Positions 38,801 to 46,999 are shown, counted from the stretch's first letter. The stretch: 56,477 nt of DNA from Dyella choica (GCF_003977665.1 NZ_RYYV01000023.1:1-56477), one strand, 5' to 3'. The notes: generated from the sequence alone by a model not told the origin. Program-made: numbers and translations.

Positions 38801-39077
38801 AAGCCTGGAGCAGAAGCAACGCATTGCTACTGGCCTGATACTCCTCGCCCGTGCTGAGAATGCCAAAGGACAGCCCGCCCTGGCATTGGATGCATGTGGC
38901 CAGGCGCTAAGCCTGGCCACCGAGGCATTCGCGCACAATAACCGGGACTACCTCACACTCGATCCCATGGTACGAGCCAATCTCTGCTTGGGCGATCGTG
39001 ACAAAGCCACCCCACTCATCAACCAACTCGCTCAATTCGGTTATCGAAGAACCAGTTACCTTGATGCCATCCGTTAA
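35820..39077 (+). CDS. Membrane-anchored winged-helix/nSTAND ATPase/TPR regulator
   Basis: A 1085-residue signalling protein. Residues about 1-100 are an OmpR/CadC-type winged helix (ending VHKVMTQLRRALGD and YIENVRKRGYRTL). An nSTAND-type NTPase follows, with Walker A GPSGCGKTSLVQAGLLPAL near residue 167 and Walker B AVLFVDRLEAIF near 263. One transmembrane helix lies at about 580-602 (LRLLVVAAFAALGLVAGSFGLIA), and a TPR-like helical region fills 640-1085. The ATG at 35820 has an AGGGGAT ribosome binding site; the upstream open frame lacks one. By family logic it senses a ligand or protein through its TPR part, oligomerises with ATP, and regulates transcription from the membrane. The three small genes that follow on the same strand are the obvious candidates for its targets. 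Confidence 0.88.
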   Translation: MNAKDFHFGGWLVEPSTCTLCRDGERVQVEPRAMDVLVSLCEQAGQVLSADELLRRCWPGVIVGENQVHKVMTQLRRALGDSAGQPVYIENVRKRGYRTLAQVSLAPGGATPVNSKGWSAGSPYVGLDAFSAEHASVFFGRDTAIQQLHAAVLAQVRTGCAFVLVLGPSGCGKTSLVQAGLLPALGRYDENIQVVASTTLDLGGIGDASLLTSLGAGLIDLDVDGKPLLEGHSADGLGMKLLQTPDAVLGALRYFNVRQPQARAVLFVDRLEAIFSAPAVEDTQRQQFLATLKVLARSGAFIVLAACRNDFYPHVAKQPLLMEAKATGGHFDLLPPTRAEIALMVRLPAEAAGLRFGLDQVTRARLDDVLCNDAANSPDALPLMQYTLQELYLQRDKIGDLTIAAYRRLGGIEGALGRRAETTLAGLPHTVQSTLPRILSLLVRLSASDDTVSGHHAPWSTLQNEAERALVNTLVEQRLFVSLIADEQPVFGVAHEALLRQWPRVAEWIAAHRQALRTRSRIESLTQLWLGDNRHVHRLLSRGRQLEEARELVEQTTIPLSAEVRAFIAASVRRVKHAERLRLLVVAAFAALGLVAGSFGLIAHRASIVAKQRQREAEGLMGYMLGELADKLRPLGKLDLLGGVGSKALYYLRQQRPEDLSPAAREQQALALQTIAEVARAHGNSDGARDALLQAKTLLDSNLAQHLESSALLKDLGADAFWLGQIRLDQGDLDGAERYFRQYLYYSDRMSAREPENVDAWIEVSYARNSLGSVARARGDEAGAAREFEASIQLKRRALTKHPNDRGLRAELADSLSWLASARQANGDLQEALSLYEQEQTELRALQVAAPAEYQWTYRLVAALQLHAELLINMGEDRQAAMELHSAEPLVHALLQHDADNRLWQRTAIKLDLLENMVLDDLGQSQQALSGDLAVATKLSALTRLDPKNTNWRTLEAATHIKVAESLLQLNHPEDALTQLSTALTMMKNVNGTKSLEQKQRIATGLILLARAENAKGQPALALDACGQALSLATEAFAHNNRDYLTLDPMVRANLCLGDRDKATPLINQLAQFGYRRTSYLDAIR

Positions 39078-39091
39078 TCCACAAGGAATGC

Positions 39092-39556
39092 ATGCAGATG
39101 ATTACAACCGATGTCACCTCCATCGATATCCAGGTCACCATCAAGCTGAAAGAACAATTCGCTGACCTGACCTCCCTTCCGGGCTATTACTGGGATTTTT
39201 CGCTACTGTCCGCGCCAGAGGGCGTCAAGATGGAAAACCGCGCAACCGGCAAGTTGTCCATCGAGCGCCTCACAGGAAAAATCTCTTTCAACTACCAGCT
39301 ATGCACCCCCCCATCGCTATCCCTACATTTCGTGTATGCGAACGTCAGCACCGATCTGGCCAATGGTGTCATTCTTACGGAAGAAATCAGTAGCGTAACC
39401 ATCGCCGAAGACGAGATAAACATCCTCTACAACAATACGTTCCCGCTTAAACGAATATTCGGCATCATTCTGATTGCCAGAGACCCCAGCAAACCCTATA
39501 TAGCCATCAAAAGTCCCGATCCCCAGGTTACCAACGATCCCAACCCGGGTTCCTAA
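39092..39556 (+). CDS. Small beta-rich protein of unknown function
   Basis: A 154-residue protein starting 14 bases after the STAND regulator stop codon, with an AAGGAA ribosome binding site; an ATG two codons later (39098) has better spacing and may be the true start. No signal peptide or membrane helix. The sequence alternates polar and hydrophobic residues (VTSIDIQVTIKL, ISFNYQLC, ISSVTIAEDEINIL), which suggests a beta-sandwich, and has a Pro/Asn-rich tail. It is more AT-rich than the regulator. Probably co-transcribed with it. I do not recognise a family. Confidence 0.7.
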   Translation: MQMITTDVTSIDIQVTIKLKEQFADLTSLPGYYWDFSLLSAPEGVKMENRATGKLSIERLTGKISFNYQLCTPPSLSLHFVYANVSTDLANGVILTEEISSVTIAEDEINILYNNTFPLKRIFGIILIARDPSKPYIAIKSPDPQVTNDPNPGS

Positions 39557-39646
39557 TGATCGCAACCCGGGTTCACAGGGCTAAGCACCACGACTGCCCC
39601 TTCGCGAGACATCGGGTGTTCGGGATACGCCTCACCCCATCTTCTC

Positions 39647-39859
39647 CTGCGTGCACCTGATTAGCTCGAGTCTCAGCTATGAGGCATGCAACTCCCTCCC
39701 CTGCTTGCAGGGGAGGGGCGGGGTGGGGTTGTACGAGCTTGCCGCCGTGTTTGAGCTCACCGCGAGCTTGCTTCACCCCACCCCAGCCCTCCCCTACTAC
39801 ACGTAGGGGAGGGAGCAGATGCGCGCCAGCTGAGACATAGCTAATCAGGTGCGTGCAGG
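39647..39859. mobile_element. MITE-like palindromic element
   Basis: About 210 bases bounded by imperfect inverted repeats of about 32 bases (left CCTGCGTGCACCTGATTAGC at 39647, right the reverse complement of CCTGCACGCACCTGATTAGC ending at 39859), both continuing to TCTCAGCT. Inside are two smaller hairpins: CCCTCCCCTGCTTGCAGGGG and CCCTCCCCTACTACACGTAG with GGGG. There is no coding capacity. A run of nine G (39858-39866) marks the right end. No target-site duplication was clear. It sits between the first and second small genes of the STAND-regulator cluster. The remaining gap to 40408 (about 540 bases) shows no gene I can support. Confidence 0.6.
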
Positions 39860-40408
39860 GGGGGGGATCCAGCACTTTCACCTGATCAACCCTCCGTTCG
39901 GTGGTCTCGTCGTGTACCCGGACCCGCGCAAGTCGATAGCCAGTTGAACGGCGGCGACGATCGATACGGCGCAAGCTAGCCGACACCTGCGCGAAACCCT
40001 CTTCAGAAAGCCTTCTACCGCGCGGGCGATTGTTACGTACTCATTATTCAACCGTCCGACCAGGCCCCTTCCAGCCTGGACAGAGGACTGCCACGCCACG
40101 CCGCGGCAGTGTAGCAACCGCAACCGCCCCCGCCCTTCCATAGCTCCGATGCTCATCACCCGTTTGTCGCGATGACGATGAGGCATGCATATCAATCACT
40201 TAAGCGGCGGAAGCATTTCAGAAGAATTCCCCTCCCCGATGCCGGATAAGTTTTTTCACTGCATCGGCCAACAGCCGTTGCCGTCAACCAGCAACGAATG
40301 GAGGGAATCCAATGGTCTAGAAAGCACACGCAATGGAAGGGTGGCCCATGGGCCGCAAGAGGCGCATGCCACATGCGCGGTTTCCGATCTATTACCAGGA
40401 GTTGACTT

Positions 40409-40771
40409 ATGAAGCACTCAGACACTCAAGACGCAGGCGTGGGAGCTGCCTTGGCAGCTGACGACGTAGGTCCCGTTAACATCTCGGCCACTTATTCTTG
40501 GAATCTTCTGCTGTACGAATATCAGGGCATGTGCTACATCGCGTATACGACCACTGCTCCCTTCCGGGCGCAACAGGGTCAACTCATGCTGTATAGCGGG
40601 TCTCCTCCGGCTAACCCGCAAGACTGTATCGCCTGGACCTGGGACAGCAACCCGTCCCCCTTCAATACCGGCAAACCCTGGGGGAGTGGATACAGCGCGG
40701 GCTGGATTGCGCAGCAAAGTCCGAATGGCCCCTATACCTACGTAGCTGCGACAGGGGTAACGAGCGACTGA
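40409..40771 (+). CDS. Small aromatic-rich protein of unknown family
   Basis: A 120-residue protein with a good ribosome binding site (CAGGAG seven bases before ATG). There is no signal peptide. It is strikingly rich in Tyr, Trp, Gly and Pro (YSWNLLLYEYQGMCYIAY, DCIAWTWDSNPSPFN, SGYSAGWIAQQS), with two Cys at about residues 42 and 73, and looks like a compact beta protein. Composition of this kind is common in lectins and pore-forming or binding modules, but no family is recognised. It precedes the beta-trefoil lectin gene by 264 bases in which I see nothing else, on the same strand. Confidence 0.7.
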   Translation: MKHSDTQDAGVGAALAADDVGPVNISATYSWNLLLYEYQGMCYIAYTTTAPFRAQQGQLMLYSGSPPANPQDCIAWTWDSNPSPFNTGKPWGSGYSAGWIAQQSPNGPYTYVAATGVTSD

Positions 40772-41035
40772 TTCGGTCGCTCCGTTGAAAGCGGGGCATC
40801 GCTTCTGCGCTGAGAACGGCAAACGGAGGCTCTCCTGCCTTCGTTTGCTCCATCTCGCGCCCATGGGCGCATAAGGATGCAGTGTTTGCAAAGCAATCGC
40901 GCAACTGGCTGCTTTGCAGTCACCGCGCAAGGTCGCATGCCGAGCGCGGCGGGATTGAAATTGCTCAGGACGAACGATTCCAGTCATTTCTTAACGGCTA
41001 TGTGCAAGTAGCCATTTACCCGAGGAGAAACTCAA

Positions 41036-41542
41036 ATGGCATCGCTCAATCTGTCGATACCGGTACTCCTGACCTATGCTGGGAACATATCTGCAATGAT
41101 GTGCGCACAAGCGGTATCCGTAGGAAGTGGCGCAGCGGTTCTATTGAATCCCATTGACTACAGCGGCAACACAACAACCCAGCTGTGGCAATTCGGCAGC
41201 GACAATCGGATCTATTTATTCAACCCCAATGACGCATTGAATCCCATTCTTTGCCTGTCATTTTCCGGAAGCGCACAAAACGGCGCGCCGCTAGTCCTCG
41301 CCCAGCCGAATGCACTCGATGAAAATCAGCAGTGGATATGGACGAATTACCTGAGCCTCGAAAACATAGGGGCTTCCACTTCCGGCACCATATATATGCT
41401 GGACAACAACGGCAGCGGAACAAATCCAAACAATAAATTGCAACTGTGGGCCGCCAATGGCACTGACGCACAGCAGTGGCTTACCCAACTGCTTTTGGGC
41501 GCAGCCTACGCGACCATGGCTGACCAGCTGGCAACGGCGTAG
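41036..41542 (+). CDS. Ricin-type beta-trefoil lectin-like protein
   Basis: A 168-residue protein with GAGGAG as ribosome binding site. QxW-type repeats typical of ricin B/CBM13 trefoils are visible: TTQLWQFGSDNRIYLFN, then LCLSFSGSAQNGAPLVLAQ with ENQQWIWTN, and NNKLQLWAANGTDAQQW. These are carbohydrate-binding folds. No signal peptide is seen; the C-terminal tail (LLLGAAYATMADQLATA) is not part of the trefoil. Free-standing cytosolic trefoil lectins are often defence or toxin proteins released by lysis or an unusual route. It is the last gene of the cluster led by the STAND regulator and is followed by a terminator. Confidence 0.78.
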   Translation: MASLNLSIPVLLTYAGNISAMMCAQAVSVGSGAAVLLNPIDYSGNTTTQLWQFGSDNRIYLFNPNDALNPILCLSFSGSAQNGAPLVLAQPNALDENQQWIWTNYLSLENIGASTSGTIYMLDNNGSGTNPNNKLQLWAANGTDAQQWLTQLLLGAAYATMADQLATA

Positions 41543-41562
41543 CTGTTGCGACAAAAACGCGC

Positions 41563-41593
41563 GGCAAGGGTGCCTTGGCACTCTTGCCCTTTT
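41563..41593 (+). terminator. Terminator of the lectin cluster
   Basis: GGCAAGGGTGCC pairs with GGCACTCTTGCC around a two-base loop and is followed by CTTTTCC, 20 bases after the lectin stop codon. Confidence 0.75.
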
Positions 41594-41692
41594 CCATGCT
41601 GTAGTCCCCCAGCCTGCAGAGACTTCAGCCCCCCTTCGGGGGAAGCCGCATGAACAGCCGAAGGGAACATCACCCTACGGCATCAGAGGTAG

Positions 41693-42268
41693 TCATTCGT
41701 CCTGCAACGCCGGCCACGCGGCGCGCAGGTAATGCAGGCCCGACCAGATCGTCAGCACCGCGGCCAGCACCAGCAGGCCTTCGCCGATGTGATACAGGCG
41801 CAAGGCTTCCGCCTCCTTTTCGTGCTGCAGGATCAGCACGATCAGGGCCACCATCTGCATCGCCGTTTTCAGCTTGCCGACAAAGGCCACCCTGACCGTG
41901 GCGCGCATGCCGATCTCGGCCATCCATTCGCGCAGCGCCGAGACGCTGATCTCGCGCCCGACGATGATCGCCGCGGTGACCGCCATCGCGATGCCCGACC
42001 AGTCGCCCTTGTGCGAAGCCACCAGCATGAACAGTGTCACCGCCACCATCAGCTTGTCCGCGACCGGATCGAGGAAGGCGCCGAACTTGGAGGTCATGTT
42101 GAGACGGCGAGCGAGGTAGCCGTCCAGCCAGTCGGTAATACTGGCCAGGGTGAAGACGATAGCCGCGGTGACGTTGTGGCCCCGGAACGGCAGGTAGAAC
42201 ACCAGCACCATCACCGGCAGCAGCGCCACGCGGAACAGCGTCAGCCAGGTCGGTAGATTGATGCGCAT
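41693..42268 (-). CDS. pgsA: CDP-diacylglycerol-glycerol-3-phosphate 3-phosphatidyltransferase
   Basis: Makes phosphatidylglycerol phosphate, the committed step to phosphatidylglycerol and cardiolipin, in the inner membrane. The protein of 191 residues has the CDP-alcohol phosphotransferase signature (D-G-x2-A-R-x8-G-x3-D-x3-D) in the DGYLARRL to FLDPVAD stretch, and several membrane helices beginning with INLPTWLTLFRVALLPVMV. The ATG at 42268 gives the usual MRINLP start; the frame is open further up, overlapping the uvrC end. The uvrC-pgsA order is typical of gammaproteobacteria. Confidence 0.95.
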   Translation of the reverse strand: MRINLPTWLTLFRVALLPVMVLVFYLPFRGHNVTAAIVFTLASITDWLDGYLARRLNMTSKFGAFLDPVADKLMVAVTLFMLVASHKGDWSGIAMAVTAAIIVGREISVSALREWMAEIGMRATVRVAFVGKLKTAMQMVALIVLILQHEKEAEALRLYHIGEGLLVLAAVLTIWSGLHYLRAAWPALQDE

Positions 42269-42312
42269 GGGCGGCTTCCGTTTTTCGTGCAGTGTCTCAC
42301 GAACACGCGTGA

Positions 42313-44139
42313 TCACGCATGGAGTGCGTCATAGATGCGTTCGGCCAGGCTGCGGTCGATGCCCTTCACCTGCATCAGCTCTTCGACCCCCGCCGCCTCG
42401 ACCCCGGCCAAGCCACCGAACGCCTTCAACAGAGCCGCACGTCGGCGCGCACCGACACCCTGCACTTCTTCCAGCACACTGCGCTCGCGCGCTTTTTCGC
42501 GGCGCTTGCGGTGTCCGCTGATGGCGAAGCGATGGGCTTCGTCGCGCACCGCAGCCACCAGGTGCAGCGCAGGCGATGTAGGGCCGGGGTGAATCTCCTG
42601 GTTGGAACCGGCCAGCACCAGCGTTTCCTCGCCTGCGCGACGGCCCGGCCCCTTGGCCACGCCCACTACTTCGATGCCGGCGATGCCAAGCTCCTGCAAT
42701 ACATCCAGCGCCTGCGCGACCTGCCCTGTACCGCCGTCGATCAGCAGCAGATCCGGCCGTGCGCCCTCGCCCTCCGCCACCTTGCGGAAACGACGGGTAA
42801 GCGCCTGATGCATGGCGGCGTAGTCATCACCTGGCGTGATTCCGCTGATGTTGAAGCGGCGATAGTGCGATTTCTCCGGCCCTTCCGGCCCGAACACCAC
42901 GCAAGATGCCACCGTGGCTTCGCCCCGCGTGTGGCTGATGTCGAAGCATTCGATGCGTTTGGGCGGCTCGTCCAGGCCGAGCAGGTTCTGCAAGTCATCG
43001 AAGCGTGCACCGAGCGTCTGGCGGCTGGCGATACGCGAAGTGAGCGAAGCTTGCGCATTGCGTTCGGCCATCTGCAGGAACTGCGCGCGCTCGCCACGCA
43101 CGCGCGTCTTGATCTCCACGGCATGGCCGCATTGCTGCGCCAGCACTTCGCTGAGCAGTGCTTCGTCGGCGATCGGCTCACCGAGGATGATCTCACGCGG
43201 CACCGGGCGCTCCAGATAGTACTGCGCCACGAACTGCGCCAGCACGTCGGCCGGCTCGGCGTCCAGCGGCAGGCGCGGATAAAAATCGCGCGTGCCCAGG
43301 CTGATGCCGTTGCGGAAGAACAACACGCTGACGCAGGCGATGCCGGCTTCGATGCGGCAAGCGATCACGTCCATGTCCGCCGTTGCACCTTGCACATGGT
43401 TCTGCGCCTGCAGCTTGCGCAGCGTCGCGATCTGGTCGCGCAACGCGGCTGCCCGCTCGAAGTTCAAGGCGGCGCTGGCCTGCTCCATCGAGGCGACCAA
43501 TTCGTCGATGACGGCGCTGCCGCGTCCTTCCAGGAACATTTCCACGTGACGCACGTCGCTGCGGTAGTCCTCGGTGCTGATCAAGCCCACGCAGGGCCCG
43601 GTGCAGCGGCCGATCTGATACTGCAGGCAAGGCCGCGAGCGATTGCGGAAGTAGCTGTCCTCGCACTGACGCACCTTGAACAGCTTCTGCATCAGGTTGA
43701 GGCTTTCGCGCACGGCAAAGGCGCTGGGGAACGGCCCGAAGTAGCGGCCCGGCTGATTGCGTGCGCCGCGATGGAAGGCCAGGCGCGGATAGTCTTCGCC
43801 GCCCGACAGGTAGATGTAGGGGTAGCTCTTGTCGTCGCGCAGCAGAATGTTGTAGCGCGGCTTCAGCGCCTTGATCAGCTGGGATTCCAGCAGCAGCGCC
43901 TCGGCCTCCGTGCGCGTGACGGTGATTTCGCAGCGGGCGATCTGCGACACCATCGCCGCAATCCGCGGTTCCATGCGCGGCTTCAGGAAATAACTGCCTA
44001 CGCGCTTCTTGAGGCTGCTGGCCTTGCCGACGTACAGCAGTTCGCCGTCCTCGTCGAAGTAACGATAGACGCCGGGGGACGTGGTGAGCGTACTGACAAA
44101 GGCCTTGCCGTCGAAGGCCTGGAGAGGAGCGGGCTGCAT
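42313..44139 (-). CDS. uvrC: Excinuclease ABC subunit C
   Basis: Nuclease of nucleotide excision repair that cuts on both sides of a lesion presented by UvrAB. A 608-residue protein with an N-terminal GIY-YIG domain (GVYRYFDEDGELLYVGKA), the Cys-containing CLQYQIGRCTGPC stretch, a UVR motif near residues 200-235, the RNase H-like C-terminal nuclease (CFDISHTRGEATVASCVVF) and helix-hairpin-helix motifs at the end. The length is normal. It is followed after 44 bases by pgsA and preceded by the phosphatase gene with a 30-base gap, so the block is probably one transcript. Confidence 0.97.
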   Translation of the reverse strand: MQPAPLQAFDGKAFVSTLTTSPGVYRYFDEDGELLYVGKASSLKKRVGSYFLKPRMEPRIAAMVSQIARCEITVTRTEAEALLLESQLIKALKPRYNILLRDDKSYPYIYLSGGEDYPRLAFHRGARNQPGRYFGPFPSAFAVRESLNLMQKLFKVRQCEDSYFRNRSRPCLQYQIGRCTGPCVGLISTEDYRSDVRHVEMFLEGRGSAVIDELVASMEQASAALNFERAAALRDQIATLRKLQAQNHVQGATADMDVIACRIEAGIACVSVLFFRNGISLGTRDFYPRLPLDAEPADVLAQFVAQYYLERPVPREIILGEPIADEALLSEVLAQQCGHAVEIKTRVRGERAQFLQMAERNAQASLTSRIASRQTLGARFDDLQNLLGLDEPPKRIECFDISHTRGEATVASCVVFGPEGPEKSHYRRFNISGITPGDDYAAMHQALTRRFRKVAEGEGARPDLLLIDGGTGQVAQALDVLQELGIAGIEVVGVAKGPGRRAGEETLVLAGSNQEIHPGPTSPALHLVAAVRDEAHRFAISGHRKRREKARERSVLEEVQGVGARRRAALLKAFGGLAGVEAAGVEELMQVKGIDRSLAERIYDALHA

Positions 44140-44169
44140 GGGGGAGATTTTAGACCGTTTGGCGCGTTT

Positions 44170-44655
44170 TCAAGCCATCCGAGTAGTGGTTCCACCCTCG
44201 CGCAGGCGCTGGATCAGGCCCAGGACGCCCCGCTCGGCCAACGCTACCGATTGGGTGAATGCAGCCAGTGGTTCGTAGTAGGGGTCGGGAAAGTCCCGGG
44301 GCGGCGCGGCTCCGCTCCAGTCCAGGAACAAAGCCAGCCGATCGTGCGCCTCGCCAGCGGCTGTGCTCTGCATGTCGCGCAAGTTGTTGCTGTCCATCGC
44401 CAGCAACAGGTCGTAGCGTTTGAAATCGCCGGCACTGAGCTGACGTGCGCGGTGCGGCTCCAGGTCATACCCCGCTTTCGCCGCGGCGGCGCGCATGCGC
44501 GGGTCCGCTTGTTCGCCGGCATGCCAACCGCCGGTGCCGCAGGATGCTACGTCGATGTCGAATCCGGCTGCAGCCAGATGCTTGCGGGCCACGGCCTCGA
44601 CCAACGGTGAACGGCAAATGTTTCCGAGGCATACAAACAATAGCGATTTGTTCAT
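44170..44655 (-). CDS. Low-molecular-weight protein tyrosine phosphatase
   Basis: A 161-residue phosphatase with the P-loop CLGNICRS at about residues 9-16 (C-x5-R-S) and the general-acid region FPDPYYEP near residue 120, both typical of LMW-PTP enzymes such as Wzb. Such enzymes often counter a tyrosine autokinase in polysaccharide export, though none is near. The start is ATG 44655; ATG 44664, three codons up, is equally possible, and the longer frame to 44736 is translated REP-like repeat. It lies between kdsB and uvrC. Confidence 0.9.
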   Translation of the reverse strand: MNKSLLFVCLGNICRSPLVEAVARKHLAAAGFDIDVASCGTGGWHAGEQADPRMRAAAAKAGYDLEPHRARQLSAGDFKRYDLLLAMDSNNLRDMQSTAAGEAHDRLALFLDWSGAAPPRDFPDPYYEPLAAFTQSVALAERGVLGLIQRLREGGTTTRMA

Positions 44656-44670
44656 CTTTTTCATTCGTTT

Positions 44671-44747
44671 CGTAGGCTTACGTCGCAAAAACCCAGCATT
44701 GCCATGCATGCATCTGCGCGATGCTGGGATTGCCATCCCAGCCTACG
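44671..44747. repeat. REP-like double-hairpin palindrome, copy 5
   Basis: Left arm degenerate (CGTAGGCTTACGTCGCAAAA then ACCCAGC), right arm intact (GCTGGGATTGCCATCCCAGC, CCTACG). It fills the gap between kdsB and the phosphatase gene, ending 13 bases from the kdsB stop and starting 6 bases before the phosphatase ATG at 44664. Confidence 0.8.
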
Positions 44748-44760
44748 TCGCTGATTGCAC

Positions 44761-45534
44761 CTATGGGCTGCTTGCCCATGCCTCGGCACGTTGCAAATCA
44801 GCCTCGGTGTCGATGCCTGGCGGAAACGGTTCGGGCGTGAGGCGAACCGCGATGGGATAGCCGTGTTCAAGTACGCGTAGCTGTTCCAACGATTCGGCTT
44901 GCTCCAGCGGCGTGCGCGCCAGGCCGGTGTACTGCTGAAGGAAGCCGGCGCGATAAGCGTAGATGCCGATGTGCCGCAGGTACGGCACTCCTTCCGGCAA
45001 GGCATTGCGGTCTACCGCAAAGGCGTCACGCGCCCATGGCAGGGGCGCACGACTGAAATACAGCGCACGGCCATTGGCGCTTCGTACCAACTTCACCACG
45101 TTGGGATCGAACAGCTCATGCACATCGGTGATCGGCGTAGCCAGAGTCGCCACCGGTGCCGTGTCTTCGGCAAGCGCGAGGGCCACTTCGCGAATACCCG
45201 CTGCAGGCGCAAAGGGCTCGTCGCCCTGCAGGTTCACTACGATGGCATCCTCCGGCCAACCATAGTACGCGGCACATTCGGCCAGGCGATCGCTGCCCGA
45301 GGCATGGTCGGCGCGGGTCATGCAAACGTCCACGCCCAGCGCCGCCAAGGCATCGGCGATACGCTGGTCATCCGTCGCCACCACCACCTGCTTGGCACCT
45401 GCCTGCTGCGCGCGCTGCGCCACGTGCACCACCATCGGCACACCGGCGATCGTACGCAGGGGTTTGCCTGGCAACCGGGTGGAGCCATAGCGGGCGGGGA
45501 TGGCGACGATGAAGCTTGGAATGGCAAATGACAT
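44761..45534 (-). CDS. kdsB: 3-deoxy-manno-octulosonate cytidylyltransferase
   Basis: Activates KDO to CMP-KDO for lipopolysaccharide inner-core synthesis in the cytoplasm. At 257 residues it has normal length. The N-terminal nucleotide-binding motif [15 protein letters not shown], the [14 protein letters not shown] stretch and NLQGDEPF are diagnostic. It is flanked on both sides by REP-like elements; the ATG at 45534 has a GGCTCGCC context without a strong ribosome binding site. Confidence 0.97.
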   Translation of the reverse strand: MSFAIPSFIVAIPARYGSTRLPGKPLRTIAGVPMVVHVAQRAQQAGAKQVVVATDDQRIADALAALGVDVCMTRADHASGSDRLAECAAYYGWPEDAIVVNLQGDEPFAPAAGIREVALALAEDTAPVATLATPITDVHELFDPNVVKLVRSANGRALYFSRAPLPWARDAFAVDRNALPEGVPYLRHIGIYAYRAGFLQQYTGLARTPLEQAESLEQLRVLEHGYPIAVRLTPEPFPPGIDTEADLQRAEAWASSP

Positions 45535-45561
45535 GGCGAGCCTTTACGGGAGCTTGGTTAG

Positions 45562-45683
45562 CGTAGGCTGGGATGACAATCCCAGCCGTCGTCATTCCCG
45601 CGCAAGCGGGAACCGATTCTGATCTGATCAATCCCAGCTTCTTTCGCGGCTTGCCGAAGCTGGGATTACCATCCCAGCCTACG
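45562..45683. repeat. REP-like double-hairpin palindrome, copy 6 (long spacer)
   Basis: Two GGGAT-type arms (GGCTGGGATGACAATCCCAGC at the left, GCTGGGATTACCATCCCAGCC at the right) separated by about 80 bases that contain another small palindrome, TTCCCGCGCAAGCGGGAA. The right end lies 9 bases from the aroA stop codon. Confidence 0.8.
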
Positions 45684-45691
45684 TGCAGGCT

Positions 45692-46999
45692 TCAGCCCAA
45701 CGCAAAACCGCAGTCATTGGCCAGCTCCAGGAAACCCGGAAACGACGTCGCCACGTTCGCGCAATCGCGGATCGTCACGGCCTCGCGCGCCACCAACCCC
45801 GCCACCGCAAAACTCATCGCAATGCGATGATCGCCATGGCTTTCCACCGTGCCGCCGCCGATGGCACCGCCGTCGATGATTGCCCCGTCCGGCGTTTCCT
45901 CGATGCGCACACCGAGTGCGCGCAAACCGACCGCCATGCTGGCGATGCGATCGGATTCCTTGACCCGCAGTTCGGCCGCGCCGCGCACCACCGTGCGTCC
46001 TTTCGCAATGGCTGCCGCGACGAACAGGGCGGGAAATTCGTCGATCATGTCCGGCACCAGCGCTTCCGGCAGTTCGATGCCGTGCAAGGCTGTGTGGCGC
46101 ACGACCAGATCACCTACCGCTTCGCCGCCGCTTTCGCCTTGATTTTCGATGCGAATGTCCGCCCCCATCAAACGCAAGGCCTCAAGCAGGCCAGTGCGGC
46201 GCGGATTCAAACCCACGGCCGGCAGGCGCAGCAGCGAACCAGGCAGGACGCTCGCCGCCACCAGGAAGAAAGCCGCCGAAGAAAAGTCCGCCGGCACGAC
46301 TACGTCGGTTGCGCGCAATCGGTGACCGCCTTCGAGCTTCGCACGGCCGGGTGAAAATTCGATCGGCCAGCCGAACGCCTGCAGCATGCGTTCGGTGTAG
46401 TCGCGCGTGGGGTGCGGCTCGATGATTTCCGTGCTGCCTTCGGCATACAGACCGGCCAGCAGCAGCGCGGATTTCACCTGCGCGCTGGCCACCGGCAGCT
46501 CGTAGCGGATGCCATGCAGCTTGCGGCCGCCACGCACGTGCAGCGGCGGCAAGCCATCCTGAGCATCGATCTGTGCCCCCATCTTCGCCAGTGGCTCGGT
46601 CACCCGCCGCATGGGCCGCTTGGACAAAGACTCGTCCCCGACCAGGATGCTGTCGAAGGCCTGCCCCGCAAACAGGCCAGCCAGCAGGCGCATACCGGTA
46701 CCGGCATTGCCGCAGTCGAGCGGCTGGTTCGAGCCGCGCAAACCATCGAGGCCCACGCCATGCACAATGCGTTCGCCCGCAGACGGCGCTTCGATCCGCA
46801 CCCCCAGTTGCGCCAGCACGGCCGCCGTTGCGCGCGTGTCTTCCCCTTCCAGGAAGCCGCGGATGTGCGAGTTGCCGTCGGCAATCGCCGACAGCATCAT
46901 CGAACGATGCGACACCGACTTGTCGCCGGGTACGATCACATCGCCATGCAGGGCGGTGGCGGACCGGCTGACCCAGTCCAAACGCTGTGCGCCGCTCAC
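45692..46999 (-). CDS. aroA: 3-phosphoshikimate 1-carboxyvinyltransferase (EPSP synthase)
   Basis: Sixth step of the shikimate pathway. The protein has 435 residues with the family motifs VPGDKSVSHRSMMLSA, LDCGNAGTGMRLLAGL and GDESLSKRPM near the N-terminus and RVKESDRI-like RVKESDRIASMA towards the end. The frame is open to 47128, but the natural start is GTG 46999, which overlaps the TGA of pheA (GTGA) and gives a family-like N-terminus. This shows translational coupling in serC-pheA-aroA. Confidence 0.95.
   Translation of the reverse strand: MSGAQRLDWVSRSATALHGDVIVPGDKSVSHRSMMLSAIADGNSHIRGFLEGEDTRATAAVLAQLGVRIEAPSAGERIVHGVGLDGLRGSNQPLDCGNAGTGMRLLAGLFAGQAFDSILVGDESLSKRPMRRVTEPLAKMGAQIDAQDGLPPLHVRGGRKLHGIRYELPVASAQVKSALLLAGLYAEGSTEIIEPHPTRDYTERMLQAFGWPIEFSPGRAKLEGGHRLRATDVVVPADFSSAAFFLVAASVLPGSLLRLPAVGLNPRRTGLLEALRLMGADIRIENQGESGGEAVGDLVVRHTALHGIELPEALVPDMIDEFPALFVAAAIAKGRTVVRGAAELRVKESDRIASMAVGLRALGVRIEETPDGAIIDGGAIGGGTVESHGDHRIAMSFAVAGLVAREAVTIRDCANVATSFPGFLELANDCGFALG

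Noticed and set aside
39573-40195. Minus-strand frames of 137 and 105 codons in the gap after the first small gene
   Set aside because: Part is translated MITE-like palindrome; the rest is Arg-rich, without a ribosome binding site or any recognisable motif.
42319-44610. Plus-strand frame of 763 codons opposite uvrC and the phosphatase
   Set aside because: Antisense shadow of conserved housekeeping genes; composition is His/Gln/Arg-rich with no domain.
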